Below, one piece after another: positions 54,918 to 63,770 of a stretch of DNA of 64,000 nucleotides. This DNA is from Prauserella marina (GTDB lineage Bacteria; Actinomycetota; Actinomycetes; Mycobacteriales; Pseudonocardiaceae). Location of the stretch: NCBI RefSeq assembly GCF_002240355.1, contig NZ_CP016353.1, positions 1,042,501-1,106,500 of the forward strand, given 5' to 3'. Positions within the stretch are counted from its first letter, which is position 1. Each line of letters starts with the position of its first letter. The position numbers were made by a program, and so were the translations under genes. The notes beneath the pieces were generated by a model. The model was given only the letters and a program-made list of their open reading frames with translations, was not told the origin of the DNA and did not search any database.

Positions 54918-55631
54918 ATGGCACACCAGATCGATACTTCCACGATCAAGATCGACGAGCTGAACGCCTACCTTTCGGTCCCGGAAGGCGGTGGCGAGGC
55001 CGGGATGCTGTTGCTGCCGATGATCACCGGAATCGGTGAGCAGGTCAGGCAATTCGCCGACGACATCGCGCGCTCCGGCGTGACCGCGCTGAGCTGGGAC
55101 CCGTGGCACGGCCCCAGCCTCGACGACACGCCACGCGAGCGGCTTGCCGAACTCATGAGCAGGCTCGACGACGAAACCTGCCTCGCCGAGATGGAGCGGC
55201 TGCTCGGCCACATGCGCGCAGAACTGGGCCTGACCAAGGTCGGGGTGATCGGCTGGTGCCTCGGCGGCCGGTTCGCCCTGATCCTCGGAGCGAGGCAGCG
55301 GGAGCTGGTCAACGTGGTCGCCTACCACCCGACCGTGCCGGGGACTCCCGCGTCCAACCACACGGTCGACGCCGTCGAGCACGCGGCACGAATCGAGGCG
55401 CCGGTGATGATGCTGTACCCGGGACAGGACTCGATCGTGCCGTGGGAAAGCTTCTCCCGGTTGCAGACGGCACTACAGTCGCGCACCGTCGGCGCGAGCA
55501 TCGTGCACGTGTACCCGGCCGCCGAGCACGGGTTCAGCGACCGTGCCAGGCATGCCAAGCACGCCAACGCCGAGGCTTACGCCGTGTCATGGCCACAGGC
55601 GCTCGACTTCATCGGCACGACGACCCGTTGA
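54918..55631 (+). CDS. dienelactone hydrolase family protein
   Basis: 237 aa alpha/beta hydrolase. The nucleophile elbow GWCLGGRFALILG has Cys114, the acid is in PGQDSIVPW near 172 and the His in AEHGFSDRAR near 205, the Cys-Asp-His triad of dienelactone hydrolases that open lactone rings in aromatic catabolism. No other aromatic-ring genes are close except the monooxygenase converging from 55635. ATG 54918 is 7 nt after TAGCGT (54905-54910), a leaderless layout. Confidence 0.88.
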   Translation: MAHQIDTSTIKIDELNAYLSVPEGGGEAGMLLLPMITGIGEQVRQFADDIARSGVTALSWDPWHGPSLDDTPRERLAELMSRLDDETCLAEMERLLGHMRAELGLTKVGVIGWCLGGRFALILGARQRELVNVVAYHPTVPGTPASNHTVDAVEHAARIEAPVMMLYPGQDSIVPWESFSRLQTALQSRTVGASIVHVYPAAEHGFSDRARHAKHANAEAYAVSWPQALDFIGTTTR

Positions 55632-55634
55632 TCT

Positions 55635-56795
55635 TCACCGCGGCGGCAGTGTGGGCGGCCGCCAGCCGGTCGCCGCGGAGACCGGGCCTCGCCGCGCGGA
55701 CACCGGAAGCAGGTTCGACGCCCGCAGCGCGCCATCGCGCAGCGCGACGACGACCCGGTTGCGCGGCCGGTTGCTGATCATGCCCGCCATCGCGGAGGCA
55801 CGGGTGATGGCACTGGTCCGGGGCCTGCGCTCGGCGTCGTAGGCGCGCAGTGCCTCTTCGATCGTCGCGGCTTTGCCCACCGAGGCCGCGAGTACGACGG
55901 CGTCCTCGATGGCTTGGCAACCGCCTTGTCCGAGGAACGGGGTCATGGCGTGCGCCGCGTCGCCGAGCACGGCGACCTTTCCCGAGACGAAGGAGGGCAG
56001 CGGGCTGGCGAGCACCCTGAGTTCGTGCCGGAGGATCGCCTCCGGCGCGGTCGACTCGACCAGGTCGCGCACGCCCGGGTGCCAGTGCGCGAGGTGGCCG
56101 GTCAGGAACTCCTTCGCCGGCCCGTACGGCAACCCTCGCGGCGCGAACAGCGAGGCATACCAGTACCTTTTGCCTCCCGTGAGCGGCACGGAACCGAATT
56201 CCGTTCCGGGTCCGAGCGTGATGCCCCTCGCGTGGTTCTGCCTGTCGTCGACGACCGCCCTGAACGCGGTGAAGCCGGTGTAGCGGGTGGCCGCGTGCTC
56301 CGGCCACAGTGCCGCCCTCGCGGTGCCGCGGATGCCGTCGGCGGCCACGACGAGGTCCGCCGATTCCGTTGTGCCGTCAGGGAAGCCGACGGTACCGTCC
56401 GGGGCGACCGAGCCGACCGGTGTGCGAAAGCGCACCGTGCCCTCCGGCAGCGCCGACCTGAGCAGGTCGGCCAGTTCCGCCCTGTGGACGCCCATCAGTC
56501 CTCGCCCGTTGGTGTGCACGAAGTCCGCTTCGTCGACGTGGGTGAGCCGTCTGCCACGGCTGTCCCGGAGCGAGGAGTTCGGTCCCGGCGGGTAGAGGGC
56601 GTCGAGCCGGGGACCGAGGCCGAGTTCGGCGAGCGCGTACTGAGCGTTGGGCCACAGTGTGATACCCGCGCCGAGCGCGGTGCCCTCACCTCGCTCGTAC
56701 ACGGTTACCGGCACACCGATCGCACGCAGTCCGATCGCCGCGCTCAGCCCCCCGATGCCGCCGCCGATGACGATCGCGCTTTCCGGTCGGCTCAT
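55635..56795 (-). CDS. FAD-dependent aromatic-type monooxygenase
   Basis: 386 aa. Class A flavin monooxygenase: IVIGGGIGGLSAAIGLRAIG near 8-27 (FAD Rossmann), the DG-type motif DLVVAADGIRGTARAALWP near 145, and GKVAVLGDAAHAMTPFLGQGGCQAIEDAVVLA near 275-305 (GD motif). Substrates of such salicylate/urate-hydroxylase-like enzymes are small aromatic or heteroaromatic compounds. Its stop is 4 bp from that of the convergent dienelactone hydrolase. Confidence 0.9.
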   Translation of the reverse strand: MSRPESAIVIGGGIGGLSAAIGLRAIGVPVTVYERGEGTALGAGITLWPNAQYALAELGLGPRLDALYPPGPNSSLRDSRGRRLTHVDEADFVHTNGRGLMGVHRAELADLLRSALPEGTVRFRTPVGSVAPDGTVGFPDGTTESADLVVAADGIRGTARAALWPEHAATRYTGFTAFRAVVDDRQNHARGITLGPGTEFGSVPLTGGKRYWYASLFAPRGLPYGPAKEFLTGHLAHWHPGVRDLVESTAPEAILRHELRVLASPLPSFVSGKVAVLGDAAHAMTPFLGQGGCQAIEDAVVLAASVGKAATIEEALRAYDAERRPRTSAITRASAMAGMISNRPRNRVVVALRDGALRASNLLPVSARRGPVSAATGWRPPTLPPR

Positions 56796-56987
56796 GTCGC
56801 CTCACAGTCTCTGGTCCGCCATCGCGGAGGCTACTCCGCTCGCGGGTGCGGACCGCCTGCCGGTGTGGTCGCTGGAGCGGGTGAACCACCTCGGGTGGAC
56901 GTCCGTGACCTGCCGCGCTCACCCTCCGACCGGCTTGTCAGGCTCCGGCGCGCGGGCCCGCCACTGTTTCGATGGCACAATGCGCGC

Positions 56988-57788
56988 ATGACCACCGGTG
57001 TGCCGAATCGACGTTCCTCACCCAGGTCAACCCTGCTCGACATCGTGATGCTGTTGCTGGCCGCCTTTTCGGTCGCGCTGCTCACCTACGTCACGTTCTT
57101 CTCCTCGTCGCCGGAGACGGCGCACACCGTGTTCATCATCGACACCAGCATCTGTGGGGTCTTCTTCCTCGAATTCCTGTGGCGCTGGCGGGCGGCCCGC
57201 TGGGACAAGCGGTTTCCGTTGCGGAACTGGTACGAGATCCTCGGTATGATCCCCATCGCGCATCCAGCGCTGCGCGGCTTCCGGCTGTTGCGGATCATCG
57301 TCGTGCTCGTGCGCCTCGCCCGCACCGCGGACAGGGCGTTCGGGGAACGGTTCACCCAGCGTCTCGTCGAACGCTTCTCGAAGCCGATCGTGCAGGCCAT
57401 CAAGAAGCCCATCACGATCGCCGTGCTCGACGAGGTGGTCAAGGTTTTGGAGACGGGCAACTACCCGGAGAACATGGCGCGCTCGCTCAACGACAACAAG
57501 GAAATGTTGCGCGAGATCGTGACGGAGAAGCTCAAGAACGACCGGCAGGCGGGCAGGCTCGCCAAGCTTCCCTTTCACGACGAGGTCGTCAAGTCCATTG
57601 TGGATACCACGATCAGGGTGATCCTCGACGTGCTCGCCGACGAGCGCATCGACCGGTTCTTCGCCGAAGTGGTCAGGGAGAACAGGGAACAGATCAGGGA
57701 AGCCGTTCAGCTCGGCCTTCACGAGAACGACGACGCCGAACTGGCGAGCACACTTCCGGCGAGACCGCAGCGCGAGCTGTACGACTGA
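56988..57788 (+). CDS. ion-channel-like membrane protein
   Basis: 266 aa. The N-terminal half has about three to four helices (LDIVMLLLAAFSVALLTYVTFF, VFIIDTSICGVFFLEFLWRWRAA, NWYEILGMIPIAH) and the positively charged GFRLLRIIVVLVRLARTADRAFGERF, which resembles the voltage-sensor half of ion-transport proteins. No pore or selectivity filter (TxGYG) follows. Instead there is a long soluble helical domain (residues 125-266). So it may be a sensor-only protein. ATG 56988 is 6 nt after CACAAT. Confidence 0.75.
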   Translation: MTTGVPNRRSSPRSTLLDIVMLLLAAFSVALLTYVTFFSSSPETAHTVFIIDTSICGVFFLEFLWRWRAARWDKRFPLRNWYEILGMIPIAHPALRGFRLLRIIVVLVRLARTADRAFGERFTQRLVERFSKPIVQAIKKPITIAVLDEVVKVLETGNYPENMARSLNDNKEMLREIVTEKLKNDRQAGRLAKLPFHDEVVKSIVDTTIRVILDVLADERIDRFFAEVVRENREQIREAVQLGLHENDDAELASTLPARPQRELYD

Positions 57789-57796
57789 GCACGGCT

Positions 57797-58651
57797 TCAG
57801 CTGGTACGGAGGGACCTCAGGACCACGTCCGAATGAGACCAGAGCAGTGCGCCGCCCGCGTCGTTTCGTACCTCGCGACGGGCAGCAGGGATGCGACGAG
57901 CGAGCGTCGCCCCGTTGTCCGGTGAATGGCCCGCATCGCGGGCGCCGAACAGGATGGTCACCGGAAGCCGGAGGTCGCCCAGCGGCAGTTCCCATGGCCG
58001 CATCGCGATCAGAGTGTCCCGGACGTATCCGGCCCCTTCGTTCGCGAATCCCTCGGCGAGCGAGCGCCGGTAGACACTGAGAAAGCCCGGTTCCGTGTAG
58101 TGGGCGCGATCGATGTCGTCCGCCCCTTCGAGGACCATCGACTCCATCGTCTCGGCTGTGAACGTACCCAGGACCCTGGCCGCCTCTGCCGGGTTCGTTC
58201 GTACGAGATCGGCCAGCCGGGTCGCCTCAGGGGGGAGCATCGCGTGGATGGCCGGATGCGCGAGTTCGTCGGCCGGCGACACGAGAACCAACCGGGACAC
58301 CCAGCCCGCGAGGGCGGCGCCGAGCGCGAAGACACTTCCCTGCGAGTTCGCCACAACGGGGATCCTGACATCCTCGCGGCCGAGTACGCCTTCGACGAAG
58401 GTCAGGTAGTCCTCGACGGTCGAGCCGAGCGTCCGGTCACTGTGGACTGCCGAGCTGCCCATGCCCGGCCGGTCCATGGTGAGCAGGCGGATGTTCGCCG
58501 AGCGGCGGAGATCACCGCCGAAACTCATGCTCTTGCCCGTCGCGGCACCCGCGATGAACAGGACGGGATCCCCGTCAGGGGGACCGAAGTCCAGCCCTGA
58601 CAACACGCGTCCGCCGGGAGCGAGGGCGTGGACGGGGGCTCCTGAGATCAT
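57797..58651 (-). CDS. alpha/beta hydrolase
   Basis: 284 aa. Seen: VLFIAGAATGKSMSFGGDL (oxyanion region), MDRPGMGSSAV, the nucleophile elbow VVANSQGSVFALG near 101 (Ser in NSQGS), the Asp near FGARDAGHSPDN, and no obvious catalytic His near the C-terminus (HSD in LLWSHSDVV is a candidate). Substrate unknown. ATG 58651 follows TACGCT by 6 nt on the minus strand (leaderless layout). It is downstream of hrpB in the same direction with a 25-bp gap. Confidence 0.83.
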   Translation of the reverse strand: MISGAPVHALAPGGRVLSGLDFGPPDGDPVLFIAGAATGKSMSFGGDLRRSANIRLLTMDRPGMGSSAVHSDRTLGSTVEDYLTFVEGVLGREDVRIPVVANSQGSVFALGAALAGWVSRLVLVSPADELAHPAIHAMLPPEATRLADLVRTNPAEAARVLGTFTAETMESMVLEGADDIDRAHYTEPGFLSVYRRSLAEGFANEGAGYVRDTLIAMRPWELPLGDLRLPVTILFGARDAGHSPDNGATLARRIPAARREVRNDAGGALLWSHSDVVLRSLRTS

Positions 58652-58676
58652 GTGACCAGCGTAGGCCGCCGGACGG

Positions 58677-61088
58677 TCAGGTTCGCCTCCGAGTTCCCCT
58701 GGCGGGAGGAGCGGTCATGGGATCCTCCGGCCACGGATGTTTCGGATAGCGTCCGCGAAGCTCAGCCCTGACGGCGAGGTAGCCCTGCTTCCAGAACGAC
58801 GCGAGGTCCGAGGTCACCGCCGCGGGTCTGCCGGCGGGGGACAGCAGGTGCAGCACGACGGGAACCGTTCCTCCGGCGACCTTGGGCGTTGTCAGCCAGC
58901 CGAACGTCTCCTGAAGCTTCACCGCGAGGACGGGAGATCCGCTCGAATAGTCGACCCTGATCCGGGAACCGGACGGCACGGTCAGCCGGTCCGGCGCCAG
59001 CTCGTCCAGGCGGGCCGCTTCTCGCCAGCTGAGCAATCCGCGCAGGGCGGGTTCCACGGCGATCCTGCCGAGATCGGCTCTGCCGGTGGCCGTCGACAGC
59101 TCAGCGGCGAGCCACACGTCCACTTCGGACAGAAGCGCCTGTTCGCTCACGTCGGGCCACGGCTGTCCGAGCCGCTCGTGCAGGAACGCGAGCCGGTGGG
59201 CGAGTCTCGTCGCGTCGTCGGTCCAGCGCAGTAGCCCCAGCCCTTCCTTGCGAATGCCGGTGAGCAGCGCGGCCCTGACGGCGGCGGAATCGGGGTCAGG
59301 CAGCGGTGTTTCGGCGAGCGTGATCGCACCGAGCCTTTGGATCTTCCTCGCGAGCACGTCGCCGTCGGCCCAGGTGACCTCCTCCGTTTCGGTGAGCTGG
59401 GCCGCCGCGACCGTGCGGGCCAGTTTCTCGTCGGCCCTCGCGGCGAGGCGGATCACCGCGTGCGCCCGCCCCGGTTCCCTCGTCGCCTCCGCGACGGCGA
59501 GCCATTCGGCGTCTGCGAGGCCGCCCGCGTCGCGCAGTTCGGCCGCCGTACCACTCGCCAGCAGGTACACCGGCGCTCCGCCCTTTCTCCGCCGCGCGAG
59601 CCGTTCCGGGTGGGCGAGCGCGACCACGAATGCCGGATCCGGGGTGCCGTCGCCGTCCGGAACGAGCGAGGCCAGCCGGTCGACGTCACGACGCCATCGC
59701 TTGCCGTCGGCCGAGCGCCGGAGCCTGCGCAGTTCGTCCTCGACGTCCACACCGGACGCTCCGCCGTCGAGCAGCGCGACGACCTCGGCCGCCGCGCGCG
59801 CGCCGACCTCACTCGCCCCGTCGAGCAGCGCCCTCGCGAGCCGGGGGTGCAGACCGAGCGCGGCCATCCGCCTGCCTCGCCGCGTGACCGTGCCGTCCGG
59901 TGCCGTTGCCTCCAGCGTGCGCAGCAGCGCTCTTCCCGCGGCCAGCGCGCCCTCGGGAGGCCGGTCCCACCACGCGAGGCCAGAACCGTCCGGAGTGGAC
60001 CAGCAGGCCAGTTCGAGCGCCAGGCTCGACAGCTCGGCCGTCCTGATCTCCGGCTCCGGATAGGGCGGAAGGCTCGCCTGTTCGTGCGCAGGCCAGCAGC
60101 GGAATACGGTCCCGGGGCCTTGCCTGCCCGCGCGCCCGGCCCGCTGCTCGGCGACCGCGGCGGACACCCTGACCGTCGCCAGCCCCGGCAGCCCTCTTCG
60201 GTGATCGACGCGGGGGACTCTCGCCAGCCCCGCGTCGACGACGGCGCGGACACCCGGCACGGTCAGGCTGGATTCGGCGATCGCGGTCGCCAGCACGACC
60301 CTGCGACGCGGCCCCGGCGTCAGCGCGGCGTCCTGCCCCGAAGCCGCCAGCTTCCCGTGCAGGGTAAGGACATCGACCTCGCCGAGGTTGTCGAGTACCC
60401 GCCTTGCGCGGGCGATCTCCCCAGCACCAGGCAGAAAAGCCAGTACGTCGCCTTCCGTCGTAGCCAGCGCCTTCCCGACCGCTCTGGCCACCGTCGCCTC
60501 GATCCGCTCGTGCCTCGCGGGCGCGATGTGCTCGACCGTCACCGGGTACGTCGTGGCGTTCGCGGTGACGACGGGAGCGTCGCCGAGTAGCGTGGCGAGG
60601 GTGTCGGCGGCGACGGTCGCCGACGTCGCGAGCAGGCGCAGGTCCTCCCGCAGCCCGCCACGCACGTCGACGAGCAGGGCCAGCAGCAGGTCGGCGTCGA
60701 GGTGTCGTTCGTGGCATTCGTCGATCAGCACGGTGGAGACGCCGGGCAGTTCGGGGTCGGCCTGCACCCTGCGGACCAGGAGTCCCGAGGTCACCACTTC
60801 GATCCGAGTGCGGGCGGAGACCTTGCGCTCACCGCGCACCGAATAGCCGACGGTGCCGCCGACGTCCTCGCCGAGCAGGGCCGCCATGCGCAGGGCGGCC
60901 GCGCGGGTGGCGAGCCTGCGTGGTTCGGCGACCACGATGCGGCCGGAGTCACGTTCGGCGAGGGAGAGCGGAACAATCGTCGTCTTGCCCGTGCCGGGCG
61001 GTGCGACGAGCACGGCGGCACCGTGTCCGTCCAGCGCTGCGTGCACGTCGGAGAGGACGGCGCCGATCGGCAGGTCCGTTTCGATCAT
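58677..61088 (-). CDS. hrpB: DEAH-box ATP-dependent helicase HrpB
   Basis: 803 aa. RNA-helicase-like SF2 enzyme. Walker A VAPPGTGKTTIVPLSL near 32, VVAEPRRLATRAAALRMA near 57, VLIDECHERHLDADLLL near 125 (DECH), LLATSATV near 153, QRAGRAGRQGPGTVFR near 335 (motif VI). The C-terminal HrpB domain has the SGSRIRVDYSSGSPVLAVKLQETFGW segment near 725. Cellular role is unclear in most bacteria. ATG 61088 with GGGGAGAG upstream is preferred to the longer frame from 61184. Confidence 0.92.
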   Translation of the reverse strand: MIETDLPIGAVLSDVHAALDGHGAAVLVAPPGTGKTTIVPLSLAERDSGRIVVAEPRRLATRAAALRMAALLGEDVGGTVGYSVRGERKVSARTRIEVVTSGLLVRRVQADPELPGVSTVLIDECHERHLDADLLLALLVDVRGGLREDLRLLATSATVAADTLATLLGDAPVVTANATTYPVTVEHIAPARHERIEATVARAVGKALATTEGDVLAFLPGAGEIARARRVLDNLGEVDVLTLHGKLAASGQDAALTPGPRRRVVLATAIAESSLTVPGVRAVVDAGLARVPRVDHRRGLPGLATVRVSAAVAEQRAGRAGRQGPGTVFRCWPAHEQASLPPYPEPEIRTAELSSLALELACWSTPDGSGLAWWDRPPEGALAAGRALLRTLEATAPDGTVTRRGRRMAALGLHPRLARALLDGASEVGARAAAEVVALLDGGASGVDVEDELRRLRRSADGKRWRRDVDRLASLVPDGDGTPDPAFVVALAHPERLARRRKGGAPVYLLASGTAAELRDAGGLADAEWLAVAEATREPGRAHAVIRLAARADEKLARTVAAAQLTETEEVTWADGDVLARKIQRLGAITLAETPLPDPDSAAVRAALLTGIRKEGLGLLRWTDDATRLAHRLAFLHERLGQPWPDVSEQALLSEVDVWLAAELSTATGRADLGRIAVEPALRGLLSWREAARLDELAPDRLTVPSGSRIRVDYSSGSPVLAVKLQETFGWLTTPKVAGGTVPVVLHLLSPAGRPAAVTSDLASFWKQGYLAVRAELRGRYPKHPWPEDPMTAPPARGTRRRT

Positions 61089-61345
61089 GGCGCTGAGCTC
61101 TCCCCGCGGTACGAGATGATCACCGGTGATACCGATGGGATGAACCGTCGGCGGCGCGGTGTCGAGCACATGCCCGCTCCTCACAGGTTTCTCAGGTCGG
61201 GTGATTAGCCTAGATATGTGCGCCCGCGACGCGGATGGCTGTCGCGACCACCTAGTCTTCAGCGGACCGTGCAGGCATGGTCACCAGCCGTGACAGGTAG
61301 GGGTGGGCCGCACACAACCAGGACGTCAGGAACGAGGACAGACTA

Positions 61346-62155
61346 GTGGGCGGAGCGGAGCGAACCGCGCGCAAGCGAAGGCAAGAGCAGCAGCGATCGA
61401 CCGGTTCCCAGGTCGTCGCCAAGGCCAGGGGCAAGAAGGACACGAAGAAGATCATCGCCGCCGTGGTCGCGGTGGTCGTGCTGGCCGGTGTCGTCGTCGG
61501 TGGCATCGTGTGGACGAACGCGTCGAAGAACGCGACCGAGGGCCAGACCATCCAGGCAGCGGATGGTGCCGCGGCGACGCACGACTACCCCGAGCGGCGG
61601 GACGGTCTCGTCGTGGTCACCGGCAACCCCGAAGCCTCGACCACCATCGACGTCTACGCGGACTTCCTGTGCCCCGTCTGCGGTCAGTTCGAGCAAGCCT
61701 ACGGTGAGCAGATCAAGCAGAAGGTCGGCGAGGGCGTGCTCCAGGTGCGGACCCACATGGTTCCGATGCTCGTCGAAGCCTCCGACCCGCCCGGTTACTC
61801 ACTCGACGCGGCCAACGCGGCGCTGCTGGCCGCCGACGAGGGCAAGTTCACCGCTTTCCACGACAGCCTCTTCGCCAACCAGCCGGAGGAAGGCAAGCGA
61901 GGCTACGACAAGGAACAGCTCATCCAGCTCGGCCGCGACGTGGGCATCACGAGCAAGGCATTCGCCGACGGCGTCCGCAACGGCACGTTCGACGGCCAGC
62001 TCATCGAGGAAATGAAGCGGATCGCCGCCGATCCCTCGCTGGAACAGACCTTCCCCGATGGGCAGCGTGGTTTCGGAACGCCCACCGTCGTGTCCGACGG
62101 TTCCATCGTGTCCTTCTCCGACGCCCAGTGGCTGGACAAGCTGCTGGCCAACTGA
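61346..62155 (+). CDS. membrane-anchored DsbA/thioredoxin-fold protein
   Basis: 269 aa. Basic cytosolic start (RTARKRRQEQQR), one membrane helix (about 37-57, AAVVAVVVLAGVVVGGIVW), then an extracytoplasmic thioredoxin fold of the DsbA type with CPVC in YADFLCPVCGQFEQ near 113 and the cis-Pro loop GFGTPTVVSDG near 247. It likely oxidises or isomerises disulfides of secreted proteins. GTG 61346 has GAGGA seven nt upstream. The 257-bp gap to hrpB (61089-61345) shows no gene and no convincing promoter pair. Confidence 0.9.
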   Translation: MGGAERTARKRRQEQQRSTGSQVVAKARGKKDTKKIIAAVVAVVVLAGVVVGGIVWTNASKNATEGQTIQAADGAAATHDYPERRDGLVVVTGNPEASTTIDVYADFLCPVCGQFEQAYGEQIKQKVGEGVLQVRTHMVPMLVEASDPPGYSLDAANAALLAADEGKFTAFHDSLFANQPEEGKRGYDKEQLIQLGRDVGITSKAFADGVRNGTFDGQLIEEMKRIAADPSLEQTFPDGQRGFGTPTVVSDGSIVSFSDAQWLDKLLAN

Positions 62156-62270
62156 TGTCGTTCCCGTGGTCCCGGTCCGCCGGGGCCACGGGTGGACGTC
62201 GGGCCCCCCGGGAGAGGGGCGGGGAGGTGTCGGGTACAGTAGTTGGCACGTGAGTGAGTGATCGCTCCAC

Positions 62271-62343
62271 GGGGCTATGGCGCAGCTGGTAGCGCACCTC
62301 ACTGGCAGTGAGGGGGTCAGGGGTTCGAGTCCCCTTAGCTCCA
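62271..62343 (+). tRNA. tRNA-Ala(GGC)
   Basis: 73 nt. Acceptor GGGGCTA pairs with TAGCTCC; anticodon stem-loop CTCAC-TGGCAGT-GAG gives anticodon GGC; T loop GTTCGAGTC. CCA is not encoded. The acceptor has no G3:T70 in the classic place of other tRNAs but does carry a G-T pair at 3:70, the alanine identity mark. Confidence 0.95.
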
Positions 62344-62362
62344 CTCGTTCTTGATGCCTGCC

Positions 62363-62617
62363 TGTTCGGCGGGCACGCCTTCCCGACCGGCGATCTTCGT
62401 CATCTCTCCTGGGGGCGTAGCCCCCAGACCCCGCCCGGGGAGTTCCCCGGACCCCCGTCGTGGTGGCTGATTGGTTCTTATGCTGACACGTTAGGTCCAC
62501 TCGATCTCGGTGTCCGAGTGTTCGGCGTGCACGCCTTGCCCGATCATCGTCATGTTTCCTGGGGGCGCGGCCTCCAAGCCCCGCCCGGGGTGTTCCCCGG
62601 CCCCCTGTCGTGGTGGC
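62363..62617 (+). repeat. imperfect ~100-bp tandem direct repeat after tRNA-Ala
   Basis: Two copies, 62363-62467 and 62519-62617, share TGTTCGGCG(G/T)GCACGCCTT, CGTCAT, CCTGGGGGCG, CCCCGCCCGGGG, GTTCCCCGG and the end GTCGTGGTGG, with scattered differences. Each has GC-rich stem potential. No open reading frame with protein-like content covers them. This and the following palindrome account for 62344-62853, where no gene is seen. Confidence 0.8.
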
Positions 62618-62629
62618 CGGAGCAGAGCG

Positions 62630-62652
62630 TGACCCCATTCGATATGGGGTCA
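62630..62652. repeat. perfect 9-bp palindrome in gene-free DNA
   Basis: TGACCCCAT-tcgat-ATGGGGTCA. It could be a regulator site or a small hairpin; neither neighbour explains it. Confidence 0.6.
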
Positions 62653-62853
62653 TCCCCAATTGCTCCAGCGGTATCGAGCTCAGCTGGAGCACCCATGGCC
62701 GTATGGTCGGCCGCTGCGTGGCTGGCGTCTGAGTGGGAGTCGCGAGCACGACGTGCCGTTGTCCAGCGGTACCAAGCTGGACTTGGGGGAGGTGGGTCCC
62801 GCGTAAACGGCGGCGGTGAACAAAGCCACCGAGCTTGGGCTCGGGGCGGGTTC

Positions 62854-63240
62854 GTGCCTGACATCGTGCGGCATATCGAGGTCACGCAGGCCTCCACCAA
62901 GGCGGAAGGAGAAGCCCGCACGATCGTGATCGGCAAAGATCCATGGGCGGTCGATCCGATGACCAACGTGGTGCTCCACGCGCAATATTGGGTCCACGAG
63001 CGGCGGTGCCCACCCGTGGAAAAGGTCGCCGAGCTCGCGACGCGGGATCAGGTCGACGCATTCGTCGCTCTGCTTGCCGGGGAAGACGTCAGCGATGCGA
63101 TCTTGATCCACAGCGGCCGTCCCCGCTTCGACACCGCGATCCCCGATGACGAGCACCCGGTCCGCTTCCTGACGATGCCTGATCACTCCATGAACGTGGG
63201 CATTCACGGAGGTCGGGGCGCACTGTCCTACCACGGTCAC
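62854..63240 (+). pseudogene. truncated Imm1-like immunity protein gene
   Basis: From GTG 62854 about 128 residues are protein-like: [21 protein letters not shown], then [25 protein letters not shown] near 65-90 and [18 protein letters not shown] near 110-128. The order resembles Imm1-family immunity proteins of actinobacterial polymorphic-toxin loci. The match stops at about 63240. There the frame runs into the antisense of an ABC-ATPase fragment, so the usual C-terminal ~40 residues are missing. No toxin gene is present. The identification is moderate. Confidence 0.55.
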
Positions 63241-63411
63241 GGTGTCTGCCGTCGGCAGGTCCAGCCCCAGGATCATTCGCATCGTGGTGCTCGTACCGGC
63301 CCCGTTGGGACCGAGAAATCCGGTGACCTGTCCGGGTTGGACAGTGAAACTCAGGTCGTCGACGGCACGCAGGTCACCGAACTGCTTCGTCAAACCACGC
63401 GCCTCGATCAC
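63237..63411 (-). pseudogene. N-terminal fragment of an ABC transporter ATPase
   Basis: About 58 codons from GTG 63411: [59 protein letters not shown]. This is the start of a daunorubicin-resistance/CcmA-type ATPase up to just beyond Walker A. Walker A reads GPNGAGTST, with Thr in place of the essential Lys. The signature and Walker B are absent, since the sequence then becomes the antisense of the immunity-gene fragment. A non-functional remnant. Confidence 0.85.
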
Positions 63412-63555
63412 GTTGCGGTTCTCCCGATCATCTCGCCCATTTCCCTCGGAGGTTGTCGCGCCGCCAACGCTAGGCAGGGAAACCCGGGAGAACATCGGTC
63501 CGTGAACCGAGGCGCAGTGCAGTCGAATGAACGGATGGCGCTGGGTGCGCTACCG

Positions 63556-63606
63556 CTTTCGTCATGCGTGTTGCTACGACTTTCGTCGATGCACCAACGA
63601 AAGTCG
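63556..63606. promoter_or_regulatory. orphan operator-like repeats upstream of the ABC fragment
   Basis: CTTTCGTCATGCG (63556-63568) and CTTTCGTCGATGC (63580-63592) are direct repeats 24 bp apart. The second belongs to a perfect inverted repeat CGACTTTCGT (63577-63586) / ACGAAAGTCG (63597-63606). The arrangement resembles response-regulator sites in front of actinobacterial ABC transporter operons, so it may be the fossil promoter of the broken gene. The remaining parts of 63412-63770 show no gene. Confidence 0.55.
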
Positions 63607-63770
63607 GCGTGGGCGGTACCCGTAAGCTGGAAGTCGCGCGATGCACGCATCCGTTCGGCCGGCGCCGGTATCGGCATCCCGACCGATGTCGAGCGGGCAT
63701 CGGTGAACCTAGGTGCAGGGTAAGGCGGGGCCGCCACCGGTCCAGTAGATCGTTCTTGATGGGAGAAGCC

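Noticed and set aside
62550-62966. HNH-endonuclease-like string (NGVTLCSGHHDRG) on the minus strand
   Set aside because: It arises from the palindrome and repeat DNA; no further HNH residues or start signal, and the flanking translation is low-complexity.
62344-63770. Integrated prophage or integrative element next to tRNA-Ala
   Set aside because: No integrase, excisionase, replication gene or duplicated tRNA 3' end is visible; only fragments and repeats.
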